A program made the translations under genes and the position numbers. Under the pieces are notes generated by a model. It had not been told where the DNA came from and ran no database searches. It saw only the letters and a list, made by a program, of their open reading frames with translations. Positions 9,501 through 16,469 of a stretch of 52,943 nt of DNA are shown here, one piece after another. Source of the DNA: Phycisphaerales bacterium UBA2421 (GTDB taxonomy: Bacteria; Planctomycetota; Phycisphaerae; Tepidisphaerales; Tepidisphaeraceae); assembly GCA_002343075.1 (NCBI GenBank), contig DDRH01000014.1, forward strand, positions 48,625 through 101,567, in the 5' to 3' direction. Every line of letters starts with the position of its first letter. The stretch's first letter is position 1.

Positions 9501-9902
9501 GTCGATCAACTGGCCGAAGGTGGTGATGCTTAGCCCGTTGATGCTTGGAATCGGTGTGTTGATTGCTGCCGGCCCGGCAAGCGTCAACGTGTTGCCACTG
9601 GCGGTTGGAATGCGAAGCTGGTAGGTGATTTGCGTGCCGAAATCGATGCCGTTGAGTGTGACAGTCGGAGAGTCCTGAAAAACGCTGAGCGGCGCGCTTG
9701 TGAATGTGGGAAGCGTGTTAAATGTGGCGGTCCCTCCGTTATCCGGCACCACCCCTCCGACCCAGTTGCCCGGCGTGCTCCACGAACCACCAGCGGTACC
9801 GACGTCGACGGCCCAGGTGGAGCTGGTCTGCGCGAGGAGGCTTGAGGAGTAGCTTGCGGCAAGTACCGACAGCGCGACGATTTTTGCTTGACGACGAGTC
9901 AT
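6522..9902 (-). CDS. Giant surface protein: autotransporter-associated beta-strand repeats, dockerin-like motif, PEP-CTERM anchor
   Basis: 1126 aa from ATG at 9902, which is preceded by GGAG with an 8-nt spacer (9911-9914) and followed by a signal peptide (residues 1 to about 25, cleavage after LLA). At least four copies of the autotransporter-associated beta-strand repeat are visible (patterns such as GLTKNGPGTVSL, GLTKLGSGVATLS, GFTKAGPGTLVLSG), predicting a long beta-solenoid. Residues about 1038-1100 hold two dockerin-like calcium loops, GDANLDGSVNLDDF and GDFNYNGATNLDDF. The C-terminus is a PEP-CTERM signal: VPEP at 1101, a hydrophobic segment, then RVRRRDR, which targets proteins to exosortase sorting. 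No exosortase is in the window. The frame continues upstream to 10418 but that part is not protein-like. Likely a cell-surface or matrix structural protein. Confidence 0.88.
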   Translation of the reverse strand: MTRRQAKIVALSVLAASYSSSLLAQTSSTWAVDVGTAGGSWSTPGNWVGGVVPDNGGTATFNTLPTFTSAPLSVFQDSPTVTLNGIDFGTQITYQLRIPTASGNTLTLAGPAAINTPIPSINGLSITTFGQLIDLPITGSSGLTKNGPGTVSLWRNTNTYTGGTTVNDGVLVLRQIGDAGFGNTSGGVTLDGGTIRVTTTAWTSNRAITLLAGGGTFEATTTGTTTFSGGVSGAGDLNKTGARGLNLLSASDFNGATNILAGSIGFAGNGAVTGTSSLSVRDSLVLDNSGSINLTNRVNDAAAVSLDGAAVTFFGSSSAASSEQLGTTNFARGTSLLTVTPGTGQNATLAFSETARAVGAGAFVRGTGLGSASGARVTFANPQSLVGGGGADGTTSVSILPWAYGNTVATASFNTATNSLLTYGANGVRPLDIATEHATAIISGTSTDDNVRLTTTQTINADTAINSLTIAAATTVGGASELKVNSGAILSLVNGASIAAPLDSGTSEFVIQAPASVTFAGALRGSGGLTKLGSGVATLSAANDYTGTTTIAGGTAAFVSAVPATGNGPFGSDTSAVVLSPAGVGTGNTTARIVYAGVGPASFERDLVVSGRIATGNSATIPGFGVATASTFTMNGDIMLDGSPLGLTGTAGSTLVLAGDIGGNGGPVTDAATGAGTIRLAGNNSFVGGVEMTAATWEVASDTAFGNGGLIKTVQTSGTPTILAVGAPRTISNPTVSLAFSATYWTIAGSQDLTFTGSINLSGSFTHVINNASLTTYAGVVHTGGFTKAGPGTLVLSGNNIFSGTGTINAGTLRAAHANALGTPQSPTLVADGAALELNGALTAEPVTIRGMGVAAQGALYSIGGANSVATVSVPASALANVTIGSSLKTGPVDVAAGQLLTKTGNGVLSIERVRGGGLAIATGKVAVAGARSNDRTSNVTSLVVPLTGNVQLDLGENDLVYDYTDASPLATVQAAIASGYAGGTWAGPGIISEAVLGTPGTALGYGETAVALGAGSHLFSGQMVDDTSVLIRYTFAGDANLDGSVNLDDFTALAASFGAPATTWTSGDFNYNGATNLDDFTALAANFGFTLPSDVARAAVPEPGMAGVMAMLAAGLVGRVRRRDR

Positions 9903-10321
9903 GGATCCAGCTCCAAAAGTAGGTGGCGAAGCAGCCTTTGTTCGGCAACGCGCGAACAATCTCCCAGCCGCTTCGCAGTCTCGAAAGCTTGAAAATAAAC
10001 GAGCAAAACCGGACACCCCCGAACCCGGCTCACTCCCATCCACCTCGAACCATAGCAGAACCTCGCTCAGGGAGGCAAGTAAATTTCCCTCGCCACAATC
10101 TACTCCTGAGAAGTCATCGTCCCTCGTTCCAACCACCGAAATCGTCTTCACCCATCCGCCCTTGTTGCGCAAAGAGTGTGCCACCTGCGCAGCGCGGGCG
10201 GTAGAAGTGGCTATTGGGAGCGATTTCAAGGGAAAAAACTGTTGAAGATTCCCGGAATCCACAAAACGCGCGCTGCGCCCCACGAAGGCTTTGGGAGCGA
10301 CCGATGGGGACTGAGATGCGG
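9903..10321. other. Intergenic leader/promoter region, no gene seen
   Basis: About 420 bp between the start of the giant surface-protein gene and the stop of the next leftward gene. Besides the leader hairpin at 9926-9976, it holds an open but non-protein-like extension of the downstream frame and no convincing small gene. The promoter of the surface-protein gene should lie here; I see no clear -35/-10 pair. Confidence 0.5.
9926..9976 (-). promoter_or_regulatory. Two-tier hairpin in the 5' leader of the giant PEP-CTERM gene
   Basis: On the minus strand, GCGAAGC (9976-9970) pairs perfectly with GCTTCGC (9932-9926). Inside it, TTGTTCG (9959-9953) pairs perfectly with CGAACAA (9944-9938) around an 8-nt loop; the stems are separated by a 10/5-nt internal loop. 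The structure ends 12 nt before the GGAG ribosome binding site. No U-tract follows, so it is not a classical terminator. A role as a leader regulator or mRNA stabiliser is inference. Confidence 0.5.
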
Positions 10322-11107
10322 TTAGAATTCGTCGTCGGCTTTCTGAAGATAGACGAAGAAGCACATGCGTTCTTCCCCACCGAGCATGCCGCGTAGGCTG
10401 AAGAGCTTGAAGAACCACGCGCGATCTCGCTCGGAGGGCGAGTCGCCGGGCGCGGATGCCTCGCCGACGATCTCCGAAGGCTCGACATTCATGATGAAGC
10501 TCAAATGCAGGATATCCATCTCGTCGGCTGCCTGCGTTGAGAGCACGCTGACCGACGATTTCCTTACTAACTCTCGTAGATATCGCTCAGACATGTTGAT
10601 CGTGACCGCATCGAGCGCATCGAGAAAATCGGTGGTGGCGGCATCCTGCTTCCACCCGTGCGACTGGCGCTCTTCCTCACGATACTGCTTGAGCGCGGCA
10701 TCGAAATGCGCCTGCAATCGTTCGTAAAACTGCTCCACCTCTGCCCCGGCGAGCCAACGGACGATCATCACCTCACCCGGGCGGCAGTGAATATGGTAAT
10801 CATTGGTCCCCACTCCTTCCCCGTCGCAACAGGAGAGCATTGCCAGCACCTGTGCGGCCGAGTCGGGCTTGAGCAGCGGGCTTTCGGGCGACTTGGCCTT
10901 CTCCAGCCTGCCGATGGTTCGCTGAATGTTCCGGGCAAGCTCAGCATCCAACCCCGGCCGGAGGGACGCGTCAAACTTACGAACCCCCTCCAGCACCGCA
11001 CACAGTTCGGCATGCATGCGAAATTCATCAGCCTTCTCCGCGGCGCGCTGTTTGGGTGATTGCGCCTTTTCGGTCGGGGCATCCTCTTCGTTGGGTTCAT
11101 CGAACAT
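10322..11107 (-). CDS. Conserved-looking hypothetical protein
   Basis: 261 aa, ATG at 11107. I do not recognise the family. The first 30 residues are acidic and charged, followed by a mixed alpha/beta region. No signal peptide or membrane segment is visible, so the protein should be cytosolic. A central stretch around YHIHCRPGEVMIVRW and the C-terminal WFFKLFSLRGMLGGEE look like ordered core elements. It is divergent from rlmN (97 nt between starts) and lies upstream of, and co-directional with, the giant surface protein, but the 420-bp gap argues against one operon. Codon use matches the neighbours and there is no competing frame, so it is probably a real gene. Confidence 0.65.
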   Translation of the reverse strand: MFDEPNEEDAPTEKAQSPKQRAAEKADEFRMHAELCAVLEGVRKFDASLRPGLDAELARNIQRTIGRLEKAKSPESPLLKPDSAAQVLAMLSCCDGEGVGTNDYHIHCRPGEVMIVRWLAGAEVEQFYERLQAHFDAALKQYREEERQSHGWKQDAATTDFLDALDAVTINMSERYLRELVRKSSVSVLSTQAADEMDILHLSFIMNVEPSEIVGEASAPGDSPSERDRAWFFKLFSLRGMLGGEERMCFFVYLQKADDEF

Positions 11108-11204
11108 AGGAGTGGTGATGGTAGCAAAAGGTGCGGGCGCAAGCGATTTCGCCCGGCGGGCAGTCGATGGCCGCCAAGGGTTCGAGCGAGTAACCTGAAC
11201 AAAA

Positions 11205-12347
11205 ATGCTCGCCGCAACCGTTCAACCATGCCCTTGGACAACCTTCAGCGCCGACTCCCTGACAGCGATTCTTCTTGAAAACGGGCTGTCGGCGGGAAAT
11301 GTGGCGCACATTCTCCGCTCGTGGTATCGCAACGACGGCCAGCTTGATGAGTGGGCGCGCACAAGGGTCGGGCCGCGAGTGGTGTCATTTCTGGAAACGA
11401 GCATTACTTCGGTGCCTTCATCCATTTCCCAGCGGCACATCAGCAGCGACGGAACAACAAAGCTGTTGGTCAACTTCACTGACGCATCCAACTTTCAACC
11501 GACTGGTTCGATCCCTCAATCGGCGGAGTGCGTGCTGATGCCCGCGTACCGCGCCGGGCGCGCGATGGCCTGTGTCTCTTCGCAGATCGGCTGCGCGATG
11601 GGGTGCGAGTTTTGTGCATCGACTGAGAATGGACTCGCCCGCAACCTCACGGCAAGCGAAATCGTTGAACAGTTTGTGCACCTCCAGCGCGAGGCGAGAG
11701 CGCAGCAGCGGCGGATCACGTCGCTGGTGTTCATGGGAATGGGTGAGCCGATGCACAACCTTGATTCGGTCATCACTGCCATCCGATGCATCGCTGATCC
11801 TGACATGGGTGCCGTCGGTTGGCGGCAGGTGACGGTCAGCACGGTCGGCATCGTCCCCGGAATCGATGCGCTGGCCGCGGCGAATCTGAATGTTCACCTC
11901 GCCTTGTCTTTACACGCCGCCGATGATGATACGCGCAGCACGATCGTGCCGATGAACCGGAAGTATGACATCAATGCGATCCTGTCTGCCGCGAGCCGAT
12001 TCTATGACCGGACCGGCCGGATCGTCACCATCGAATGGTGCCTGATCGATGGCGTGAACGACAACAACACACAAGCCGACCTGCTGGCATCCTTGCTCGC
12101 TCGCTTCAACCTCCTCAGGCGCGCCAGGGTGAATGTGATTCCATTCAACCCGATCGGCCCGGGCCGCGACGCTCGCGGTCTTGCTCGCCGGGTGCTCCAA
12201 CGACCTCCTGCGCCGCGAGTAACGGCGTTTATCGAACGGCTGAAACTGCACGGTGTGGTCTGTCACGCGCGCGATACCCGAGGAGATGATGTCGCCGCGG
12301 CCTGCGGGCAATTGCGGCGGACGGTGCTCCGGCAAGTGCGATCCTAA
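11205..12347 (+). CDS. rlmN: Dual-specificity rRNA/tRNA adenine-C2 methyltransferase RlmN
   Basis: 380 aa radical-SAM enzyme that methylates C2 of adenine in 23S rRNA (A2503) and in some tRNAs (A37). The 4Fe-4S cluster motif CxxxCxxC is at Cys130, Cys134 and Cys137 (GCAMGCEFC). The upstream Cys123, seven residues before, matches the conserved RlmN/Cfr cysteine. The methyl-carrier cysteine is Cys367 in the C-terminal RGDDVAAACGQL motif, which is the RlmN form. MGMGEPMHN and LSLHA motifs are also present. The ATG at 11205 gives the usual family length. Its TAA overlaps the stop of the convergent membrane protein by 3 bp. Assignment is strong; RlmN is preferred over Cfr because of the C-terminal motif and the housekeeping setting. 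Confidence 0.93.
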   Translation: MLAATVQPCPWTTFSADSLTAILLENGLSAGNVAHILRSWYRNDGQLDEWARTRVGPRVVSFLETSITSVPSSISQRHISSDGTTKLLVNFTDASNFQPTGSIPQSAECVLMPAYRAGRAMACVSSQIGCAMGCEFCASTENGLARNLTASEIVEQFVHLQREARAQQRRITSLVFMGMGEPMHNLDSVITAIRCIADPDMGAVGWRQVTVSTVGIVPGIDALAAANLNVHLALSLHAADDDTRSTIVPMNRKYDINAILSAASRFYDRTGRIVTIEWCLIDGVNDNNTQADLLASLLARFNLLRRARVNVIPFNPIGPGRDARGLARRVLQRPPAPRVTAFIERLKLHGVVCHARDTRGDDVAAACGQLRRTVLRQVRS

Positions 12348-12781
12348 GCTGCGCGGCGTGAATCGGTGCGATTCTGATCGCCGCCAGTTGGCTTATCAGC
12401 GGCATCGCACCGGATGGGCGTTGATTCCAGGCGCGTGGCCAAGCGGGGAGTTACGACAATCCGGCAAGAAAACGTCGCTATCGCCGCGGCGACCGCCCCC
12501 GCTGCGGGAGCGAGCGAGTACCCGAGCGTGTTGACGAACAGATTCTGCGCTGCCTTGTCGTAGTCGCTTCCCGGCCTCACCTGTTGCTGAGGAATGAACT
12601 GAATCGCAGTCCCCGCAAGCAGCAGCCCCACCGCTGCGCCAGCCACCGCCAGCGGCCACACGTTTGCCCGCGCCTTGCTGTTACGAAGGATGATCAGCAA
12701 CGCGCCAATGCCGCAAGCCACGCTCGCCAGCAATCCCAGCGCGAGGCCTGCCATGATGTATAGAATCAGGATCAATCCCAT
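12344..12781 (-). CDS. Small multi-pass membrane protein of unknown function
   Basis: 145 aa, ATG at 12781. Three hydrophobic segments are visible, about residues 3-33, 40-61 and 84-108, separated by short charged loops; the C-terminal 35 residues are polar and should be cytosolic or periplasmic. I do not recognise the family. It converges on rlmN with a 3-bp stop overlap and is divergent from sdhA, with about 175 bp between the two starts. Nothing in the context gives a function. Confidence 0.55.
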   Translation of the reverse strand: MGLILILYIMAGLALGLLASVACGIGALLIILRNSKARANVWPLAVAGAAVGLLLAGTAIQFIPQQQVRPGSDYDKAAQNLFVNTLGYSLAPAAGAVAAAIATFSCRIVVTPRLATRLESTPIRCDAADKPTGGDQNRTDSRRAA

Positions 12782-12828
12782 ATGGCGAAAATCGGCCGGA
12801 AGCAGACCCCGGTTGACGACGGCGGCGT

Positions 12829-12834
12829 TATAAT
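12829..12834 (+). promoter_or_regulatory. Possible -10 element upstream of sdhA
   Basis: A perfect TATAAT hexamer stands 122 bp before the sdhA ATG in otherwise GC-rich sequence. A TTGACG lies at 12813-12818, but the spacer is only 10 bp, too short for a standard sigma-70 promoter, so no matching -35 box is claimed. Confidence 0.25.
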
Positions 12835-12955
12835 GCCGATTAACCAGAGTACGCTGGCCGATTTACAGACCTCACGGCACCTCCCAACCGCTGCAAACGT
12901 CAAGAATTGTGAAAGGACTTGGCGATATCGTCCCGGCGCATAGGATGACGGGACT

Positions 12956-14863
12956 ATGGCAGTTGGTAAAAAATCTCGCGTGGTAGTGGTCGGCGGGGGT
13001 TTGGCAGGTCTGGCTTGCGCCGTGAAACTAGCCGAGGAAGGCGTCAACGTCGATCTGATCTCAATGGTGCCGGTCAAGCGCTCGCATAGCGTATGCGCGC
13101 AAGGGGGCATCAACGCCTGCAACGAAATCGCGCGGCAGCAAGGTTTTAGCGAGTGGATGCATTTCGACGAAACCTGCCTCGGGGGCGATTTTCTCGCCGA
13201 CCAGCCGCCGGTGCTGGAGATGTGCAACTGGGCACCGAAGATCATCGATCTACTCGACCGGATGGGCGTGCCCTTCAATCGCACCCCCGAAGGCCAGCGC
13301 GATTTGCGTCTCTTCGGCGGGAGCCTCTTTAAGCGAACTTTTTTCGCCGGGGCGACCACCGGGCAGCAATTGCTCTACGCGCTCGATGAACAAGCGCGCC
13401 GCTGGGAAGCCGAGGGGCGAATTGACAAGTATGAGTTCTGGGAATTTCTCTGGCCGGTGATTCATGACGGCCCGAAAGGCGCGCAGTGTGTCGGCATCGT
13501 GGCCCAGGATATGCGTACCATGCAGATCAAAGCCTTCCGCGGCGATGCTGTGGTGATGGCGACCGGAGGCAACGGACTGATCTTCGGGAAGAGCACGATG
13601 TCGGTCATCTGCACCGGCGGTGCCGTCAGCCGATGCATGCAGGCCGGGGCGAAGTATGGCAACCCCGAGATGGTACAGGTGCACCCCACTGCCATTCCCG
13701 GCGAAGACAAATGCCGGCTTATCAGCGAAAGTGCTCGAGGCGAAGGGGGCCGCGTCTGGGTGCCGAGAAAGCCCGGCGACTCGCGCCCGCCGAACACGAT
13801 TCCGGAAAATGAACGATACTATTTTCTTGAAGAAAAGTTTCCCAAGTACGGCAATATCGTCCCGCGGGATATCGCCACGCGCGAAATCTTCCAGGTTTGC
13901 GTCGAAGGCTACGGCGTCGGGGGTGGAAACATGGTCTACCTCGACCTGCGCGACAAGGTAAAGGAAGTGGGCCGGGAGAAGGTGCTGGGCAAGCTTGAGG
14001 GCATTCTCGAGATTTATGAAAAGTTTGTCGGAACCGATCCCCTCGATGAGCCGATGAAAATTTTCCCTGCCGTCCACTACACGATGGGTGGGCTGGCGGT
14101 TGGCTTTAAGAAGAACGAAAAGACCGGCGGGCTGCAGTTTGGCGATCCGGCAAACATGATGACACACATCAAGGGCTTGTATGCGATGGGGGAATGTAAC
14201 TTCGCCTACCACGGAGCCAACCGTCTGGGCGCAAACAGCCTTCTGAGTTGCATATTTGACGGACTCTTCGGCGGCACATGTGTAAAGAACTATTGCGCCG
14301 ACGACGCCACAACATCGTCTGCGGAGTTGCCTGAGTCGGTTTTCCAGGACATCGTCCAGCAGGAGACCGACCGCCAGACATGGCTGACTACCAACAAGGG
14401 TGATGAAAACCCCTACAAGCTCTGGCAGGAGATGGGCAAGACAATGCTCGAAACGTGTACGGTGGTTCGCCACAACGAGAAACTGGCGGAAACCCTCGAG
14501 CGATGCGGCGAGTGGCGCGAGCGTTACAGGCGCGTCAAGCTCAGCGACACGGGGCTTTACACCAATCAGAATCTGTCTTTTGCGAGAGCATTACGCGACA
14601 TGCTCATCGCCGCCGAGGCGGTTGTCCGTGGGGCGCTGCTGCGCAATGAGAGCCGTGGCGCTCATTACAAGCCTGCGTTCCCTGATCGCGATGACAGCGC
14701 GTTCCTGAAAACGACGCTGGCCGGTTTTAATCCCGCCGATCAATCGGTGACGATTGAGTATGGCCCGGTCGATACAAGCCTTATCCCGCCGCGCGCGCGA
14801 ACTTACGGAAAAAAGGAAGCGTCGGCCTCCGGCGCTGCCAAGCCTGCGCCCGTCGGGGTGTAA
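12956..14863 (+). CDS. sdhA: Succinate dehydrogenase/fumarate reductase flavoprotein subunit
   Basis: 635 aa. The FAD-binding Rossmann motif VVVVGGGLAGLACAVKL opens the protein (residues 8-24). SHSVCAQGGINA follows, with His44 at the place of the histidine that covalently holds FAD in SdhA/FrdA. The substrate-site region has QVHPTAIPGE and SARGEGG, and the C-terminal capping part has GANRLGANSLLSCIFDG. The protein oxidises succinate to fumarate (or the reverse) and normally docks on an iron-sulphur subunit and membrane anchor. Neither sdhB nor sdhC lies next to it or anywhere in this window, which is unusual because these genes are generally clustered. The stop codon overlaps the start of the next gene (TAATG at 14861-14865), so translation of a glycosyltransferase-like gene may be coupled to it. 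Confidence 0.92.
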   Translation: MAVGKKSRVVVVGGGLAGLACAVKLAEEGVNVDLISMVPVKRSHSVCAQGGINACNEIARQQGFSEWMHFDETCLGGDFLADQPPVLEMCNWAPKIIDLLDRMGVPFNRTPEGQRDLRLFGGSLFKRTFFAGATTGQQLLYALDEQARRWEAEGRIDKYEFWEFLWPVIHDGPKGAQCVGIVAQDMRTMQIKAFRGDAVVMATGGNGLIFGKSTMSVICTGGAVSRCMQAGAKYGNPEMVQVHPTAIPGEDKCRLISESARGEGGRVWVPRKPGDSRPPNTIPENERYYFLEEKFPKYGNIVPRDIATREIFQVCVEGYGVGGGNMVYLDLRDKVKEVGREKVLGKLEGILEIYEKFVGTDPLDEPMKIFPAVHYTMGGLAVGFKKNEKTGGLQFGDPANMMTHIKGLYAMGECNFAYHGANRLGANSLLSCIFDGLFGGTCVKNYCADDATTSSAELPESVFQDIVQQETDRQTWLTTNKGDENPYKLWQEMGKTMLETCTVVRHNEKLAETLERCGEWRERYRRVKLSDTGLYTNQNLSFARALRDMLIAAEAVVRGALLRNESRGAHYKPAFPDRDDSAFLKTTLAGFNPADQSVTIEYGPVDTSLIPPRARTYGKKEASASGAAKPAPVGV

Positions 14864-16422
14864 TGTCGGAACGAGGCGACACAACTCGACTGACACATTG
14901 GGCAGCGTTAGTTGCAATCCTCCTCGCTGGAATAGTGGTGCGCCACAATCGCATTGGCGCCGATTCCATCTCGCTCGATGAAATGTGGCACCTGGGACTG
15001 TCGACGGGCCGCGGTTCGCCGCAGATGGTATGGCCTGTGAATGAAGTGATTTCGGTCGAGCGATCGTGGACAGAAATCGACAGTGCCCCACCCTGGTATG
15101 CATGCTGGGCGAACATGGAGCGCGTGCTTCATCCGCCGCTATTTGTAACGTCACTCAGGCTCTGGCGGGAGGGATTTGGCAGCAGCGACGTGGCCGCGCA
15201 GTGGTATACCGCGGTCTGGTCGCTGGTGACGATCCTGTTGGTTTTTGAGATCGTCCGCGCGGTTGGCGGGAGCGCCCCGGCCGGGCTTTGGGCGGGCGCG
15301 ACCCTGGCGGTTGCGCCGACGCAAATTCTTCTTTCACAAGAACTTAGAGCATACAGCATGCTCGCCGGGCTGACGTGTGTGGCGATGCTGGCCGCCGCGC
15401 GGATGGATTCACACGGCGTGACGCCCCGCCGGGCAATCGCCCTCGGTGCGGCGATGCTCGCAATGATGCTCACACACTATTTCGCAGTCGGGGTGTGCGC
15501 CCTGATTGCGCTCTGGGCTTGCATGCGATTTCGCGGGCGAAATCTCGGCCTCCTGTGGGTCGTCTTTGCCGGCGCGGGTTTGGCTTTCTGCGTCACATGG
15601 CTACCGATTGCACTTCAGCAGATTCCCGATATCGGTCACACCGCCGACCCGTGGCTGAAAGAGCCAGGCGACCGACCCTACCTGCTGGCGGTCGCACGGT
15701 TCTTCGCGATGCCGATTCGCCTCTTCGTCGATCAGCTTCCCAGCCGACCGCTGACCGACCATGAATACTCGGCATTTCTCTGGCCTGCGATCGGGCTTAC
15801 ATTTCTGATGCTCGTCACTTGGCGCGCGATCAAGCAACCCAACCTGCGTCTGCCGCTGTTGTGGTTTGCAGGGGTCTGCGGGTTTCTGCTGGCACTCGAT
15901 CTGGCGCGCACCACACGGCACCTTGTGTACATTCGGTACAGCCTCGCAGCCGGCCCTGCGGTGGTGGTCATGCTCATTTTGCTCGCAAGACAGAGAAAGG
16001 GCATTGCAGTTCACTTTGTTGGCGCTGCAGTCGTCCTCTTGCTGCTCTTGCTCAATGAGAAGGCGTTTTTTGAAGACGAGCCTGACTATCGCCCGTTGCG
16101 CCGGTTCATGGTGTCGCAGGCGATGCCAACTGAGCCGATGGTTTTCTATTCAGGCCCCGCGGTGAAGGGCTACTTCAACGAAATCCTGATGCTCGCAGCC
16201 AGCCGCGAGCCTTCGTTGTGGCCGCGCCACATCGTAAAACTCGCCGAGCCTGCCACGCCAAGATTGATTCACTCACTCGGCGGTGGCACCGCGTGGGTGT
16301 TTTCCGGGCCGGTGGATGACATGGCAACGTTGATGCCCGGCTGCGAGGTGCTTCGATCGGAGATCATCATCGATTCTAAAGATCGACCGGTGGCGGTATG
16401 CACTCAGTTGAAGCTGCCGTGA
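14863..16422 (+). CDS. GT39/ArnT-like membrane glycosyltransferase (paralogue A)
   Basis: 519 aa, ATG at 14863 overlapping the sdhA stop by 1 nt. After a first membrane segment (about residues 13-26) comes the first outer loop with SISLDEMWH (Asp39-Glu40), the acidic pair found at the catalytic position of GT39-type (PMT/ArnT-like) enzymes. HPPLFVTSLRLWREGFG follows in the first large loop, and about ten further hydrophobic segments. Such proteins transfer a sugar from a polyprenyl phosphate carrier onto lipid or protein on the outer membrane face. The protein is clearly paralogous to the gene at 18038 (shared DE pair, HPPLF and R-W-R motifs). The GT2-methyltransferase fusion between the two could supply the lipid-linked donor. 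Acceptor unknown. Confidence 0.78.
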   Translation: MSERGDTTRLTHWAALVAILLAGIVVRHNRIGADSISLDEMWHLGLSTGRGSPQMVWPVNEVISVERSWTEIDSAPPWYACWANMERVLHPPLFVTSLRLWREGFGSSDVAAQWYTAVWSLVTILLVFEIVRAVGGSAPAGLWAGATLAVAPTQILLSQELRAYSMLAGLTCVAMLAAARMDSHGVTPRRAIALGAAMLAMMLTHYFAVGVCALIALWACMRFRGRNLGLLWVVFAGAGLAFCVTWLPIALQQIPDIGHTADPWLKEPGDRPYLLAVARFFAMPIRLFVDQLPSRPLTDHEYSAFLWPAIGLTFLMLVTWRAIKQPNLRLPLLWFAGVCGFLLALDLARTTRHLVYIRYSLAAGPAVVVMLILLARQRKGIAVHFVGAAVVLLLLLLNEKAFFEDEPDYRPLRRFMVSQAMPTEPMVFYSGPAVKGYFNEILMLAASREPSLWPRHIVKLAEPATPRLIHSLGGGTAWVFSGPVDDMATLMPGCEVLRSEIIIDSKDRPVAVCTQLKLP

Positions 16423-16469
16423 CCATCTCCAACTCAATGCCCAGGCACAAGTCGCGCAACCGGGCCGGA

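Noticed and set aside
8638..9624. 328-codon open frame antisense to the giant surface-protein gene
   Set aside because: Pro/Val/Ala-rich low-complexity shadow of the repeat gene with no independent start signal or domain.
9903..10418. 172-codon N-terminal extension of the giant surface protein
   Set aside because: A good ribosome binding site and signal peptide fix the start at 9902; the extension is not protein-like and crosses the leader hairpin.
12813..12834. TTGACG...TATAAT promoter before sdhA
   Set aside because: The spacer is 10 bp, far from the 16-18 bp needed; only the -10-like hexamer is kept as a weak call.
13250..14473. 407-codon open frame antisense to sdhA
   Set aside because: A shadow of a strongly conserved gene; no recognisable domains.
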